A DNA stretch of 49,500 nt, taken from contig JAPMOS010000215.1 in assembly GCA_027972325.1 (NCBI GenBank), positions 1-49,500 of the forward strand, in the 5' to 3' direction. This stretch comes from Paratrimastix pyriformis. Its lineage: Eukaryota > Preaxostyla > Paratrimastigidae. A program made the translations under genes and the position numbers. A model generated the notes under the pieces. The model had not been told where the DNA came from, searched no databases, and saw only the letters and a list, made by a program, of their open reading frames with translations. How positions within the stretch are numbered: position 1 is the stretch's first letter; every line of letters begins with the position of its first letter. Shown here piece by piece: positions 42,019 to 49,500 of the stretch.

Positions 42019-42774
42019 ATGAAATACTACATATATAAGATAGTCAACACTGTTGAGCCGAATGAATTGTATATAGGTTCAACTAAGAACATCCGTTCGA
42101 GATGGGCAGTGCATAAAACACATGTCAAGAGTGGATGCACACATATGCTTTACAGCAGAATGAGAGAGGTAGGAGTTGACAAGTTCACCATTGAAGAAAT
42201 TGAAGCAATTTGTGATTGTGAGAACATTAAAGAGATAGAAGAGAAATACATCAAAGAATACACAGAAAAGGGATTCAAGATGTTGAACATGATTAAAGCA
42301 TGCCGAACTGAAGATGAGCGCAAAGAATATCAACAGGAGAAATACAAGAAGACCTTTTGCAAGGATTTGTCGAACTATAAGCCGAGAGAATACAAGAAGA
42401 AGGAGAAATATGTGAAAGGAGCAAGGACTCAAGTAATAGTGACAAATAAGACAGATGGTACGAAAACAATATACAAGTCACTATATGCATGCAGTGTAGC
42501 ATTGAAATTGAATCCAAATCAGGTTAAACAAAGATGTGAGAGCAGTTTTACGTTTGATGACCTCGTATTTGAGTATGGAGAGTCAAAGAAGCTCTTACCT
42601 CCACAACTCAGGAAGACATTGAACAGTTTGCAGTCATCAATTACCTACTTAGGCATTTCAGCTAAGACGAACAAAGAGCAATACAAGCAAATGCTTTTTG
42701 ATAAGATAAAAAACCATAAGAAGATACAGAAGGAAGATAAGGATGCTCTTTATGAGTACCTCATTGATTTCTAA
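42019..42774 (+). CDS. GIY-YIG endonuclease
   Basis: This 251-residue protein has an N-terminal GIY-YIG nuclease domain. MKYYIYKIVN supplies the first strand, ELYIGSTKNIRSRWAVHK the YIG-type strand and the arginine-containing helix, then YSRMREVGVDKFTIEEIE and a conserved glutamate region with EEKYIKEY. The C-terminal half is Lys-rich with a probable DNA-binding helical part (YKSLYACSVALKLNPNQVKQ), like the NUMOD-type repeats of homing endonucleases. GIY-YIG nucleases occur in Polintons, virophages and giant viruses. The ATG follows AATACTATAGTATAGTAAA. The frame is intact. Its role may be genome processing or homing, which the sequence cannot decide. Confidence 0.85.
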   Translation: MKYYIYKIVNTVEPNELYIGSTKNIRSRWAVHKTHVKSGCTHMLYSRMREVGVDKFTIEEIEAICDCENIKEIEEKYIKEYTEKGFKMLNMIKACRTEDERKEYQQEKYKKTFCKDLSNYKPREYKKKEKYVKGARTQVIVTNKTDGTKTIYKSLYACSVALKLNPNQVKQRCESSFTFDDLVFEYGESKKLLPPQLRKTLNSLQSSITYLGISAKTNKEQYKQMLFDKIKNHKKIQKEDKDALYEYLIDF

Positions 42775-43656
42775 ATAGAGTGTTTTCTCGAATTCCGTTT
42801 TCCTTTTTAGCTAATATATCCAATGGATATCTTACTTTTGATGAATTTGAGTAGATAGGGCACCAAGAAGAGGCAAAAATGAGAAAGTAGTGATTTTTAG
42901 ATACAGGCTCAAGATGAGCAAAATTTCAATCAGGATCACTGAAGGCTCAGCAAAGTGACATGAAATACTGCTTATAGCTCAAATTATTTTCTAAAAATGG
43001 CTTAAAGAATTATGAAATATAGTAATTATGGAGTAGTACCACATAAAGGTGCTATTCTATCAACTACATATATGCAATGAATGGTAGCACCATTCATTCG
43101 AATGCACACATCTGTGTGCATTGCACAAGAAGCCGACTGAATGGTTGGATGTTTTGATGAGAAGCCATGCAGTGATTAAATAATGACGGGAACACATTCA
43201 GATATCAATTGTGTTTCGCAGCGTTGTTTTCTCATGAATTGAGCTTAGCATCAAATGAATTTTGTTCAAATAGAACCGGAAGCACTGATAAGCGCTAAAA
43301 GTGTTTCGCAGGCTATCACTGAACAGAATACATCCATGGAATCATGTAAGTTGCTTAGAAGGCAAAAAGTACCAATATGAAGAGCAGTAACGGTAACATA
43401 GTTTCAGTTACGTGTGAACTTACAGTTCATATCGTCCGTGCTTTTTTGCACGTCACTACGAACCCGGGATTTCAAGTGACCACAAATCCTTCCGCCCGAG
43501 AGTATCGTAGCGAACAACTATTGTTACGCAGCATTGCTTTTCAAGTGTACTTTTTAGCCTTTGCAGTGTTTAATATGTGGATGCTTAAGTTCAAGCAGCC
43601 ACTCCATTTTAACTTTTGTCGTTTTTGATTTAATATAATCTATTGTTATATTAATC
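42775..43656. other. Noncoding gap in Polinton-like element with hairpins
   Basis: These 880 bases are AT-rich with no convincing gene. They hold two adjacent strong hairpins (43,076-43,098 and 43,101-43,122). At about 43,372-43,530 lies a less AT-rich patch with an open frame of 83 codons beginning MKSSNGNIVSVTCEL, which I do not regard as a gene. The words AGTGTTTCGCAG and TTTCGCAGCG recur at about 43,213 and 43,300. Confidence 0.5.
43076..43122. terminator. Pair of 10-base-stem hairpins
   Basis: AATGAATGGT-AGC-ACCATTCATT is followed at once by AATGCACACA-TC-TGTGTGCATT. Both have perfect 10-base stems with tiny loops. The first resembles the hairpin after the polymerase gene. A role in transcript ends, replication or insertion is possible. 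Confidence 0.5.
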
Positions 43657-44172
43657 ATGAAGGAGATGGATGAGAAAGCAGAGAGAAAGCGTCTGATGCA
43701 GTTATCATTGGACTTATATAGACAGGAAGTTGAGAAGGAACCAAAAGAACCAGAATGGAAGTGTTGTGATAAACCCGATGCAGTTACAACACCAGAAGGT
43801 TTAAATGTCTGTCAGAACTGTGGATGTGTATTAGAGACGCCATTTGTATGTAATTTTCAGGAAGAGCGAGCAGCACGAAATAAGTCACATTATGTGCCAT
43901 ATAAACCATCGAATTATTTCAACCAGGTGTTTAGCAAGGTGGTACATTATCAGATAGCACCAACAGTCAGGGAAAGCATGAAGAGGCAGTTTGCTAAGAT
44001 AAAAGACAGGTTAGCCATCAGTAAGTATAGAATGAATTACAAGTTCATCATATACAAATTATTACAGGCTAATGGTATTGAAGATAAGAAGTTATACAAA
44101 AGAATTTGTGTCAATCGAGAGTTCATAAAGAAGTATGAGAAGAAGTGGAATGAGCTTAAATTAGGGAGTTAA
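43657..44172 (+). CDS. Zinc-ribbon protein, VLTF3-like
   Basis: This 171-residue protein has a charged helical start (EKAERKRLMQLSLDLYRQEV) and a four-cysteine zinc ribbon (WKCCDKPDAVTTPEGLNVCQ, then NCGCVLE). A C-terminal helical domain contains YKPSNYFNQVF, PTVRESMKRQF and RMNYKFIIYKLLQANG. A ribbon followed by a Y-K-x-x-N-x-F word and helices ending in an N-Y/F-x-x-x-x-K-L segment is the plan of poxvirus late transcription factor 3 and its relatives in large DNA viruses and some Polinton-like viruses. A TFIIB-type ribbon protein is the alternative. The ATG follows an AATATAATCTATTGTTATATTAATC promoter-like stretch. It converges on the next gene with a 4-base overlap. Confidence 0.5.
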   Translation: MKEMDEKAERKRLMQLSLDLYRQEVEKEPKEPEWKCCDKPDAVTTPEGLNVCQNCGCVLETPFVCNFQEERAARNKSHYVPYKPSNYFNQVFSKVVHYQIAPTVRESMKRQFAKIKDRLAISKYRMNYKFIIYKLLQANGIEDKKLYKRICVNREFIKKYEKKWNELKLGS

Positions 44173-45086
44173 GCGGTGAGTGATTTCATCGACATAAGAT
44201 TTGACACTTGACGAAGCAATGTGCTTTTATCGAGGACTTTTGTATTGGTGATGATGCCGGAAATAGATGTAGCGATGTTAGATACAGTTTCAGATGCATC
44301 AGGAAGCATTAAACTGAGTTCATACTTATTGGTTGACACGACAGTCTTATCATTCTTTACGACATACAGCTCGAAGTACCGGATGAACTTATAGATAATG
44401 TTGTTGTATTTCACATTCATCACACAGATATCAATAATGTTGTTTGCTTTGATAGCTTGTAGTATTAAATCGTAGGTGATGCCATTATACTTATCATTTT
44501 GATATACAACGCTCCACATTTTGATAAAGCCGAGCCATTCATTTTCGAAATTTTGCATCCGTTCAGTCACCTTTTTCTTTAGGATACCCCAGCATGAATT
44601 GACAGATGATTCATACTTGTTGATGTAACGTTTCATCTTTTGTATCTCATCGACGAGTCCACTATTTTGTGATACATCACACACGACAGATTCAACGAGC
44701 AGCTTATCGAGTTTGTATTTAAACACCTCCTCAATGAATCCACCGAGTTCAGCCATGGAATCCACATCGTCATCGAACTGTAAGTCGCGCCCGGAATTGT
44801 TCAGAAGAGGGTAAATCCATTTCATGTAACGCTCAAATGATTGGAAAATGACAGGTTGTTTGAACACATCAGATAACTCATACCATTCTTTCTTAATGAA
44901 CACAGTTTGTCCACTGTCGAATCTTATCTTCACAACATTCTGTGCTAAGCTTTCATCTTGTTTAGCAATAGCATCATCATAAGGCGTTAGAATCACTTTG
45001 TTAGGGTGATGTAGTTCTTGAAGAGTATCATTTAGTTGATTTTCATTCACAGTTTCAACTGTTCTGTGCATGGTTGTCAATACCAT
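44169..45086 (-). CDS. Hypothetical protein, 305 residues
   Basis: I do not recognise this protein. It is intact, AT-rich and on the minus strand, and its stop overlaps the end of the zinc-ribbon gene. The start could be MVLTTMHRTV or the MHRTVETVNENQ five residues later. It has mixed alpha/beta character with KIRFDSGQTVFIKKEWYELS in the first third, many aromatic residues (FQSFERYMKWIYPLL) and Lys/Asn-rich helices (KMKRYINKYESSVNSCWGIL). There is no signal peptide, transmembrane segment or cysteine cluster. It is the most downstream of three minus-strand ORFs (44,169-46,472) that probably form one transcription unit in the Polinton-like element. Confidence 0.7.
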   Translation of the reverse strand: MVLTTMHRTVETVNENQLNDTLQELHHPNKVILTPYDDAIAKQDESLAQNVVKIRFDSGQTVFIKKEWYELSDVFKQPVIFQSFERYMKWIYPLLNNSGRDLQFDDDVDSMAELGGFIEEVFKYKLDKLLVESVVCDVSQNSGLVDEIQKMKRYINKYESSVNSCWGILKKKVTERMQNFENEWLGFIKMWSVVYQNDKYNGITYDLILQAIKANNIIDICVMNVKYNNIIYKFIRYFELYVVKNDKTVVSTNKYELSLMLPDASETVSNIATSISGIITNTKVLDKSTLLRQVSNLMSMKSLTA

Positions 45087-45121
45087 ACAAATAGAAATTC
45101 TTACTTTTGCAATGAATGGTA

Positions 45122-45787
45122 TTACCGTTTCCCTCCACGTAATCGTGTTTTGGACCGTAAGTTGTACTCTTTTTGCGGTTGTGGCTTATGGGCTTTTGGT
45201 TGTCTCTTGCCTTTTGCAGCACGCATTTGTTGTTTTGTCTCAGCGACTGTCTCATACTTTGAACCAAATAGTTTAGTGACATTTCGACTACCTTTAGCGT
45301 GTGACACGACGTTGTACTCATGTTCCATATCAGCAATCGCATCAGGGCTCAAATCAAAGACTTGGGCTTTTAACTCACGAAATGCTTGAGGTGTCACACG
45401 AATAAAGTTCTGTTTGGCAAAGATTGTTGTGTTAAAGATACGAGAAGGAACATATGGTGTGAGTTGTCTGACGGTTTCAATGATTTGAGTTTGTGTGTAT
45501 CCACCTTTCATGTATTCATAAAAATTCCTTTCATCTTCAAGGCGTTGCTCCTCTTTTGTTCGAGGTCGTACACGTTCTTTTCGTTCTTCTTCAGGCACTT
45601 CAGGTTCCTTCTCTCGAGGAATTGATCTTTCATCGAGCTCAGGATTTCTCGACAGTGTTCCAATCAATGGAACCATGAAATCTTTGTTATGCTTTTGTCT
45701 CAACATACAGGCTTTTGCCACTTTTGCCATGAAAAGCAGTTCTGATTGACTCATCTGACATAATATACATTTGAAATTACTTTCCAT
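45122..45787 (-). CDS. Hypothetical basic protein, 221 residues
   Basis: No family is recognised. The N-terminal helix contains two cysteines (FKCILCQMSQSELLFMAKVA). It is followed by a very charged Glu/Arg/Pro region (about residues 55-85, with REKEPEVPEEERKERVRPRT), a helical segment (GYTQTQIIETVRQLTPYVPS) and a strongly basic tail (KGKRQPKAHKPQPQKEYNLR, ending RLRGGKR). The tail suggests nucleic-acid packaging or binding. The gene overlaps the 3' end of the upstream membrane-protein gene by 11 bases, which indicates a shared transcript. The frame looks whole. Confidence 0.65.
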   Translation of the reverse strand: MESNFKCILCQMSQSELLFMAKVAKACMLRQKHNKDFMVPLIGTLSRNPELDERSIPREKEPEVPEEERKERVRPRTKEEQRLEDERNFYEYMKGGYTQTQIIETVRQLTPYVPSRIFNTTIFAKQNFIRVTPQAFRELKAQVFDLSPDAIADMEHEYNVVSHAKGSRNVTKLFGSKYETVAETKQQMRAAKGKRQPKAHKPQPQKEYNLRSKTRLRGGKR

Positions 45788-46430
45788 TTTGTTTGTTCAT
45801 ATAGATAAAGCCTCCAACCACTAAGACAGCAGCAATTGCAATCAATGCGGTGGTGTTATCAGCAGTTTGTCCAATGTCGTGTTCTTCTTCATCTTTTGTG
45901 TGTTGATCCACTTCAGAATATATTTCAGCTAATGAATCGTAAACTTGTTTGTTATATAGTTGATTGGTAGCAGTTAAGTCGACATCTTCGAGACTTGATG
46001 AAGGAACAAAAGCATCATTAATAACTTGGAAGGAATTGACGACGTCGAATGAGTTTCGTATGTTTTGCATCTGTTGGTTGACACGATTGACATCAACAAC
46101 GTTCTTTAGCTTCTTAATCATGTCGAGCACGTTAAAGTTTGCGGTAAAGATACCACCTTGGTTTTGCTTTTCTGATATCTTGTTGAGGATGTCATTGAAA
46201 GCAGATGTTGCCGATGTCGATTCCAATATGGTTTTTGCTATGATTTGGTTCTTTATGTCATTGGCAAAAGAAATCTTCACGTTTTTGATGTGAGCTATGT
46301 TACGAAAGATGATTTCATTCTTTGCATTAAGAACCACATTGACTTGTTGCATTATGATGTTGGTTTCATTGACAGACAGATAGTTCAACAGGTCTTGCCT
46401 AATTGAGTTATAACTAATGTTTCCACCCAT
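45777..46430 (-). CDS. N-myristoylated membrane protein, L1R/E248R-like candidate
   Basis: The open frame extends to 46,472, but the start at 46,430 gives MGGNISYNSI, a perfect N-myristoylation signal (glycine 2, serine 6), right after TGTATACAAC. The body is rich in Asn, Ile and Val with repeated short strands (NIIMQQVNVVLNAKNEIIF, then NIAHIKNVKISF) and Asn/Gln-rich helices. The C-terminus has an acidic stretch and one transmembrane helix (TALIAIAAVLVVGGFIYM) with a short basic tail. This order (myristoyl site, NxxI-rich ectodomain, C-terminal anchor) matches entry proteins such as poxvirus L1 and African swine fever virus E248R. The usual cysteines are not seen, so the match is by architecture only. 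Confidence 0.5.
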   Translation of the reverse strand: MGGNISYNSIRQDLLNYLSVNETNIIMQQVNVVLNAKNEIIFRNIAHIKNVKISFANDIKNQIIAKTILESTSATSAFNDILNKISEKQNQGGIFTANFNVLDMIKKLKNVVDVNRVNQQMQNIRNSFDVVNSFQVINDAFVPSSSLEDVDLTATNQLYNKQVYDSLAEIYSEVDQHTKDEEEHDIGQTADNTTALIAIAAVLVVGGFIYMNKQNGK

Positions 46431-46477
46431 GTTGTATACAGTACTCATCGAAAATTTCACCTTGTATAGCATTAAGA

Positions 46478-47614
46478 ATGATTCAGTGGAATTCTTTGGA
46501 TAGTGAAAGTAAGTTCATCAATGCTTTTCAACAGAACAATGCCAGTTACATCAGGTTGACGTTAAAAATGGACTTTATATCAAAACGTCGATATGAGAAT
46601 TTGATGAAGGTAGATGGTGAAGACAGAAAGCGTGAGTTAAAGGCATTATATGCTAAGTTACGTGTTGAAATGCCGTTACGTGGAGGAAGTAAGACGAGAG
46701 CCTTTTACAGTGATTTCACGGTGCCACAGGCATTAACTTTTGCACACTCCAACAACTTTGACTTTGATTCATATACGGAGTTTTTTCCGGCAATAGCTAA
46801 ATCAACTACTGAGGCACAGTTCCAAAAGTGTGTAAACTGTTCGAAGATTGAGTCATGTGCTAAAAATTGGGACTGTCTGAAAGACATTGAAGATTCAGCC
46901 CCTAAAGAGTTATCTGAATGTGAAAAAGGAGTTCAAAACATTATCAAAATGAATGATTCATACCTAAAACAGATGGATGACTATTATGCTAAGTTTGATA
47001 AATGGAAAGATGAATACGACAAATGGTATTTTATGAATGATTCGATTCAATACATCCATGCAACAATCACGGGCTTATGGAATATTGATTCAATTGCCTT
47101 CAGCCTGATGACTGATAAGGACAAATACATTGCATCAACTATAAAGCAGAATGGACTCGATTTATCAAACCTTAATGTCCAATCATGTGAATGGAGTGAG
47201 TTAAACCGTCAGAACAAAACGGGTGAATTCATGATGACCTTTTATTATAAGCCTGAGTACTTATCACAACGAATAGCACAAATTAATGTAAATAAGCCTG
47301 AGATGCCATCAAAACCGCAATGGGGTGACTTAGTTTGCGTTGATTGTCGTAATGTAATAGATTGGAAGAATGTAGGCACATTAACAAATGTCCAAATACA
47401 ACAACTTAATGAATGTGTTGTAAATGCAAAGAAAGAAAAAGAAGATGATAAAAAGCCCGACACTCCTGAAGAGCCGACGGAGCCTGTAACTCCTGAAGAG
47501 CCTATTACTCCTGTCGAACCAATTTCGCCTGTAACACCCGACACTGAATCAACTAATTACACACCATATCTATTGTTTGGTGCTGTCATATTTACATTAA
47601 CATCGATCCTCTGA
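46478..47614 (+). CDS. Cys-containing tail-anchored membrane protein
   Basis: This 378-residue protein starts 5 bases from the opposite-strand open frame, so a shared divergent promoter is likely. It has paired cysteines (KCVNCSKIESCAKNWDCLKD; CEWSELN; VCVDCRNVIDW; LNECVV), aromatic-rich helices (YYAKFDKWKDEYDKWYF), a Pro/Glu/Thr repeat (PEEPTEPVTPEEPITPVEP, about residues 325-355) and a C-terminal hydrophobic anchor (YLLFGAVIFTLTSIL). The layout is that of a virion surface or entry protein held by its C-terminus. Its neighbour is a myristoylated membrane protein, which recalls the poxvirus entry-fusion set. I cannot assign a family. The frame is intact. Confidence 0.6.
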   Translation: MIQWNSLDSESKFINAFQQNNASYIRLTLKMDFISKRRYENLMKVDGEDRKRELKALYAKLRVEMPLRGGSKTRAFYSDFTVPQALTFAHSNNFDFDSYTEFFPAIAKSTTEAQFQKCVNCSKIESCAKNWDCLKDIEDSAPKELSECEKGVQNIIKMNDSYLKQMDDYYAKFDKWKDEYDKWYFMNDSIQYIHATITGLWNIDSIAFSLMTDKDKYIASTIKQNGLDLSNLNVQSCEWSELNRQNKTGEFMMTFYYKPEYLSQRIAQINVNKPEMPSKPQWGDLVCVDCRNVIDWKNVGTLTNVQIQQLNECVVNAKKEKEDDKKPDTPEEPTEPVTPEEPITPVEPISPVTPDTESTNYTPYLLFGAVIFTLTSIL

Positions 47615-47643
47615 AAATTTCTCGTGTATTATTATTGAAGACA

Positions 47644-48288
47644 ATGGATACTTCCAAGGAACCCCGTAAGCCAAAAGTTACACATCGACGAAGAGCTGCA
47701 GATTATGATGATGAGACAGAGGAAATTGTAGCTATTTGTGCGGCTGTCATGTCTAAAATGATGGGAAAACAAGTGTTGTATGACGCTGCTATTATTCAAG
47801 CCGCCAGTCGATTTAGACCTGAACACTATATTAAACCGAAAGAAAAAGTTAGGCGTGCCGTTAGAAAGGTTGTTCTGGAGGCAAGAGACACTATCAAGGC
47901 TGCTGAAAAAGCTGAAAAGGAACGTGAGGATAAAGAACGTGCCGATAAGAGTCACGCTGACTACCTAAAATCAAAAGCTAAGATTGATGCTGAAAGAGAA
48001 CGAATGGCAAGGGAACACCCTGAGTTACTTCCATCGATCGAGATTCCTCCAATTTACGCAATTCCGACGCTACCTCCTCCAACTACTGGTGGGGCACCAA
48101 TGCATGCGCCTACCACTGGCGGTAGACCAACATCTGTATCATTAATGCCTCCTGCACCTGGACCTGAATATGCTGGACTTATTGATTATGAAGAACCTGT
48201 GGAAGAACCGGTTGAAGGACCGGTTGAAGGTTACACTGGTGCTGTGAGCGCTGCACGATTAGAAGAACTGAAACGAAAGCAAATATAA
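47644..48288 (+). CDS. Hypothetical coiled-coil, Pro-rich protein
   Basis: This 214-residue protein starts at MDTSKEPRKPKVTHRRRAAD. The frame is open slightly further upstream, but this is the first ATG, preceded by GTATTATTATTGAAGACA. It has a basic N-terminus and a helix with an ICAAVMSKMMGKQVL word. A long charged coiled coil follows (about residues 75-130, AEKAEKEREDKERADKSH). The Pro/Gly-rich C-terminus has a repeated TTGG motif and a PVEEPVEGPVEG repeat. It ends beside an AATAAA signal and a stem-forming sequence at 48,297-48,333. No family is recognised. It could be a virion scaffold or minor protein. Confidence 0.6.
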   Translation: MDTSKEPRKPKVTHRRRAADYDDETEEIVAICAAVMSKMMGKQVLYDAAIIQAASRFRPEHYIKPKEKVRRAVRKVVLEARDTIKAAEKAEKEREDKERADKSHADYLKSKAKIDAERERMAREHPELLPSIEIPPIYAIPTLPPPTTGGAPMHAPTTGGRPTSVSLMPPAPGPEYAGLIDYEEPVEEPVEGPVEGYTGAVSAARLEELKRKQI

Positions 48289-48445
48289 TAAAAAGCACGA
48301 TTCCATGCCGGAGCTGGATTCTAAATGAATCGTTCTGCACTATTTTAAACTTATTCATATCTACTTAGATATTAATAGGAATCAAAATGGATTATGAGCA
48401 CTCACCCTAATGAATGGTTTTTCTATTCATTGCTCTGATTAAAGT
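48286..48445. terminator. Convergent 3' region with AATAAA and stem-loop
   Basis: AATAAA overlaps the end of the plus-strand gene. ACGATTC (48,297) and GAATCGT (48,327) can pair as a 7-base stem. The neighbouring minus-strand gene ends at 48,446, so both transcripts end here. Confidence 0.4.
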
Positions 48446-49249
48446 TTATGCTCCATCTTTTTTACCTACTGGAGCTTTTGGAATTTTCATCCATTCAAAA
48501 GCGCTGAACTTTTCCTTTAATTTGTCAACAGACACGGCTCCTGACTTTGGAATAATCCTGTTGAGGATGTTGGCTTCTGCTGCAAGGTTAGCCTGGAAAA
48601 GCTTCGCAAGGTCTGCACCAAGCGTATCGCTGTCATTCATACTCTGAATTAATGCGGCAAGTTCTGCCATTTCTGTTCTCAGTCCTTCAACGATTTTTGA
48701 TTGAGCACCATACTTTTTGACAAATTCCGGCAATGTTTCCTGGCATTCTTTGTATTGTGCAACAAGAGCTGTATATTTAAGTGCCGTGTCATTTTCCAAT
48801 GCCTTTGCATAAAACGGTTGTGTGATTTTTGGTGCTTCATGATGCATCCGTAGTGCCCGCTTAAAGATCGCTTCATCGATTGGAATCTGTTCAAATGCTG
48901 ACACTGTGCGTCCAATCAGTTCATGAACTGTTCGTTTATCATCATCCGCTTTGTATGGATGTTGCTGTAATGCAAGTGCCCAATACGTATCACCTGTTCG
49001 ATAAAAACGGTATATCCCGAGTTCAAAATCTTCATTTGCCTTCATTTCCGGCTGAGTCACATACATTTGTTCCGGGTTAAGCAATCCATCTGTCTTATTA
49101 ATTTGTTGTAAGTTGTCAATTATGGCACTTCCACCACCCATTTGTTTTGACATGGCTTTGACTATGTAATCTGCCTTCTTTGTCCATGATGAACCATGAG
49201 GTGCTGATTCACCTGGTGCTGCATAAGATGAACGTTTTCGTTGTGGCAT
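48446..49249 (-). CDS. Hypothetical protein, 267 residues
   Basis: An intact minus-strand ORF starting MPQRKRSSYAAPGESAPHGS, a basic and flexible N-terminus. It is followed by helices (WTKKADYIVKAMSKQMGGGS), a central domain with ELGIYRFYRTGDTYWALALQ, and a long helical C-terminal half (KRALRMHHEAPKITQPFYAK; AALIQSMNDSDTLGADLAKL). The end is basic. There are no transmembrane segments. Neither the sequence nor the neighbours identify it. Its position among candidate virion genes suggests a structural or DNA-associated product of the Polinton-like element. The start follows TTATATTAGTAACGA. Confidence 0.65.
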   Translation of the reverse strand: MPQRKRSSYAAPGESAPHGSSWTKKADYIVKAMSKQMGGGSAIIDNLQQINKTDGLLNPEQMYVTQPEMKANEDFELGIYRFYRTGDTYWALALQQHPYKADDDKRTVHELIGRTVSAFEQIPIDEAIFKRALRMHHEAPKITQPFYAKALENDTALKYTALVAQYKECQETLPEFVKKYGAQSKIVEGLRTEMAELAALIQSMNDSDTLGADLAKLFQANLAAEANILNRIIPKSGAVSVDKLKEKFSAFEWMKIPKAPVGKKDGA

Positions 49250-49320
49250 TCGTTACTAATATAATTGATGGAGAAAAATACTTCGATTATTTTTCCCTGC
49301 TTATATTATTACATTCAACA

Positions 49321-49467
49321 ATGAAAGTCAAAACTGCTACAGATGAGTCACCTGAGGTGCCTTCAGACATGTCGCTCGATACTAAGTTTAATATTGTTAC
49401 CGTCCTCTTCGAAATAGCTAAATTTAAGCCAAATCAATGTCGCACATGGTTAAAAAGCATAAATTAG
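49321..49467 (+). CDS. 48-residue hypothetical protein
   Basis: This small ORF begins MKVKTATDESPEVPSDMSLD, placed 10 bases after TATATTATTACATT, a promoter-like stretch also seen before other genes of this element. The second half is a single helix with basic residues (KFNIVTVLFEIAKFKPNQCR). The longer open frame starting at 49,180 overlaps the opposite gene's start and is unlikely to be used. No family is recognised. Confidence 0.4.
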   Translation: MKVKTATDESPEVPSDMSLDTKFNIVTVLFEIAKFKPNQCRTWLKSIN

Positions 49468-49500
49468 TACCAATAAACGGGTTCATAAAAACTGCTACAA

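Noticed and set aside
43377-43628. 83-codon plus-strand frame in the noncoding gap
   Set aside because: It has no promoter-like upstream word of the type seen elsewhere, an unusual composition and no domain.

Overview
The window looks like repeat-rich nuclear DNA of a eukaryote, most likely an aquatic animal. That is inferred only from the element families present (DIRS-like retroelements and a Polinton/Maverick). I see no host gene, rRNA, tRNA or CRISPR array. Base composition changes abruptly: about 1-25,150 is GC-rich apart from two AT-rich islands, 25,154-30,568 is AT-rich, 30,569-41,030 is GC-rich, and 41,031-49,500 is AT-rich again. These steps coincide with element borders.

Left part (1-25,153): a tandem, mosaic repeat. 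One module is present as copy A (1 to ~7,120, entering from outside the window), copy B (~10,791-18,305) and a shortened copy C (~18,483-20,615). Smaller pieces recur at ~22,810-23,960 and ~24,631-25,153. The module holds a GGCGGGCC-rich minisatellite in both orientations, 54-base hairpins, a minus-strand DIRS-type gag-like ORF and an AT-rich island with a fibre-like ORF. A fuller DIRS-like fragment with gag-like and reverse transcriptase parts lies at ~20,615-23,830 on the minus strand. The stretch 7,450-10,790 has only diverged repeats.

Right part (25,154 to beyond 49,500): a Polinton-like, virus-like element. Its left end is set precisely by comparison with an unoccupied copy of the same flank at 7,449/7,450. 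It carries a retroviral-type integrase (minus), a protein-primed family B DNA polymerase, a GIY-YIG nuclease, a possible VLTF3-like zinc-ribbon factor, a candidate N-myristoylated membrane protein, a Cys-rich tail-anchored protein and several unrecognised tightly packed ORFs. The right end, and any capsid, ATPase or protease genes, would lie beyond the window.

Nested inside the polymerase gene is a second, GC-rich element of 10.46 kb (30,569-41,030). It is flanked by a 5-6 base duplication (GACTT/GACTTT) and has TG...CA termini that form an imperfect inverted repeat. It has two divergent blocks around a central region of repeated 16-24 base palindromes. The minus block includes a ParB-like domain, an N6/N4-type DNA methyltransferase-like part and a small single-pass membrane protein. 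The plus block includes Pro/Gln-rich and helical ORFs and a Gypsy/Ginger-type DDE integrase. I see no reverse transcriptase and no long direct repeats in it. It fits no family I can name securely and is the best candidate here for an undescribed element. All virus-like and retroelement parts are treated as fossils.
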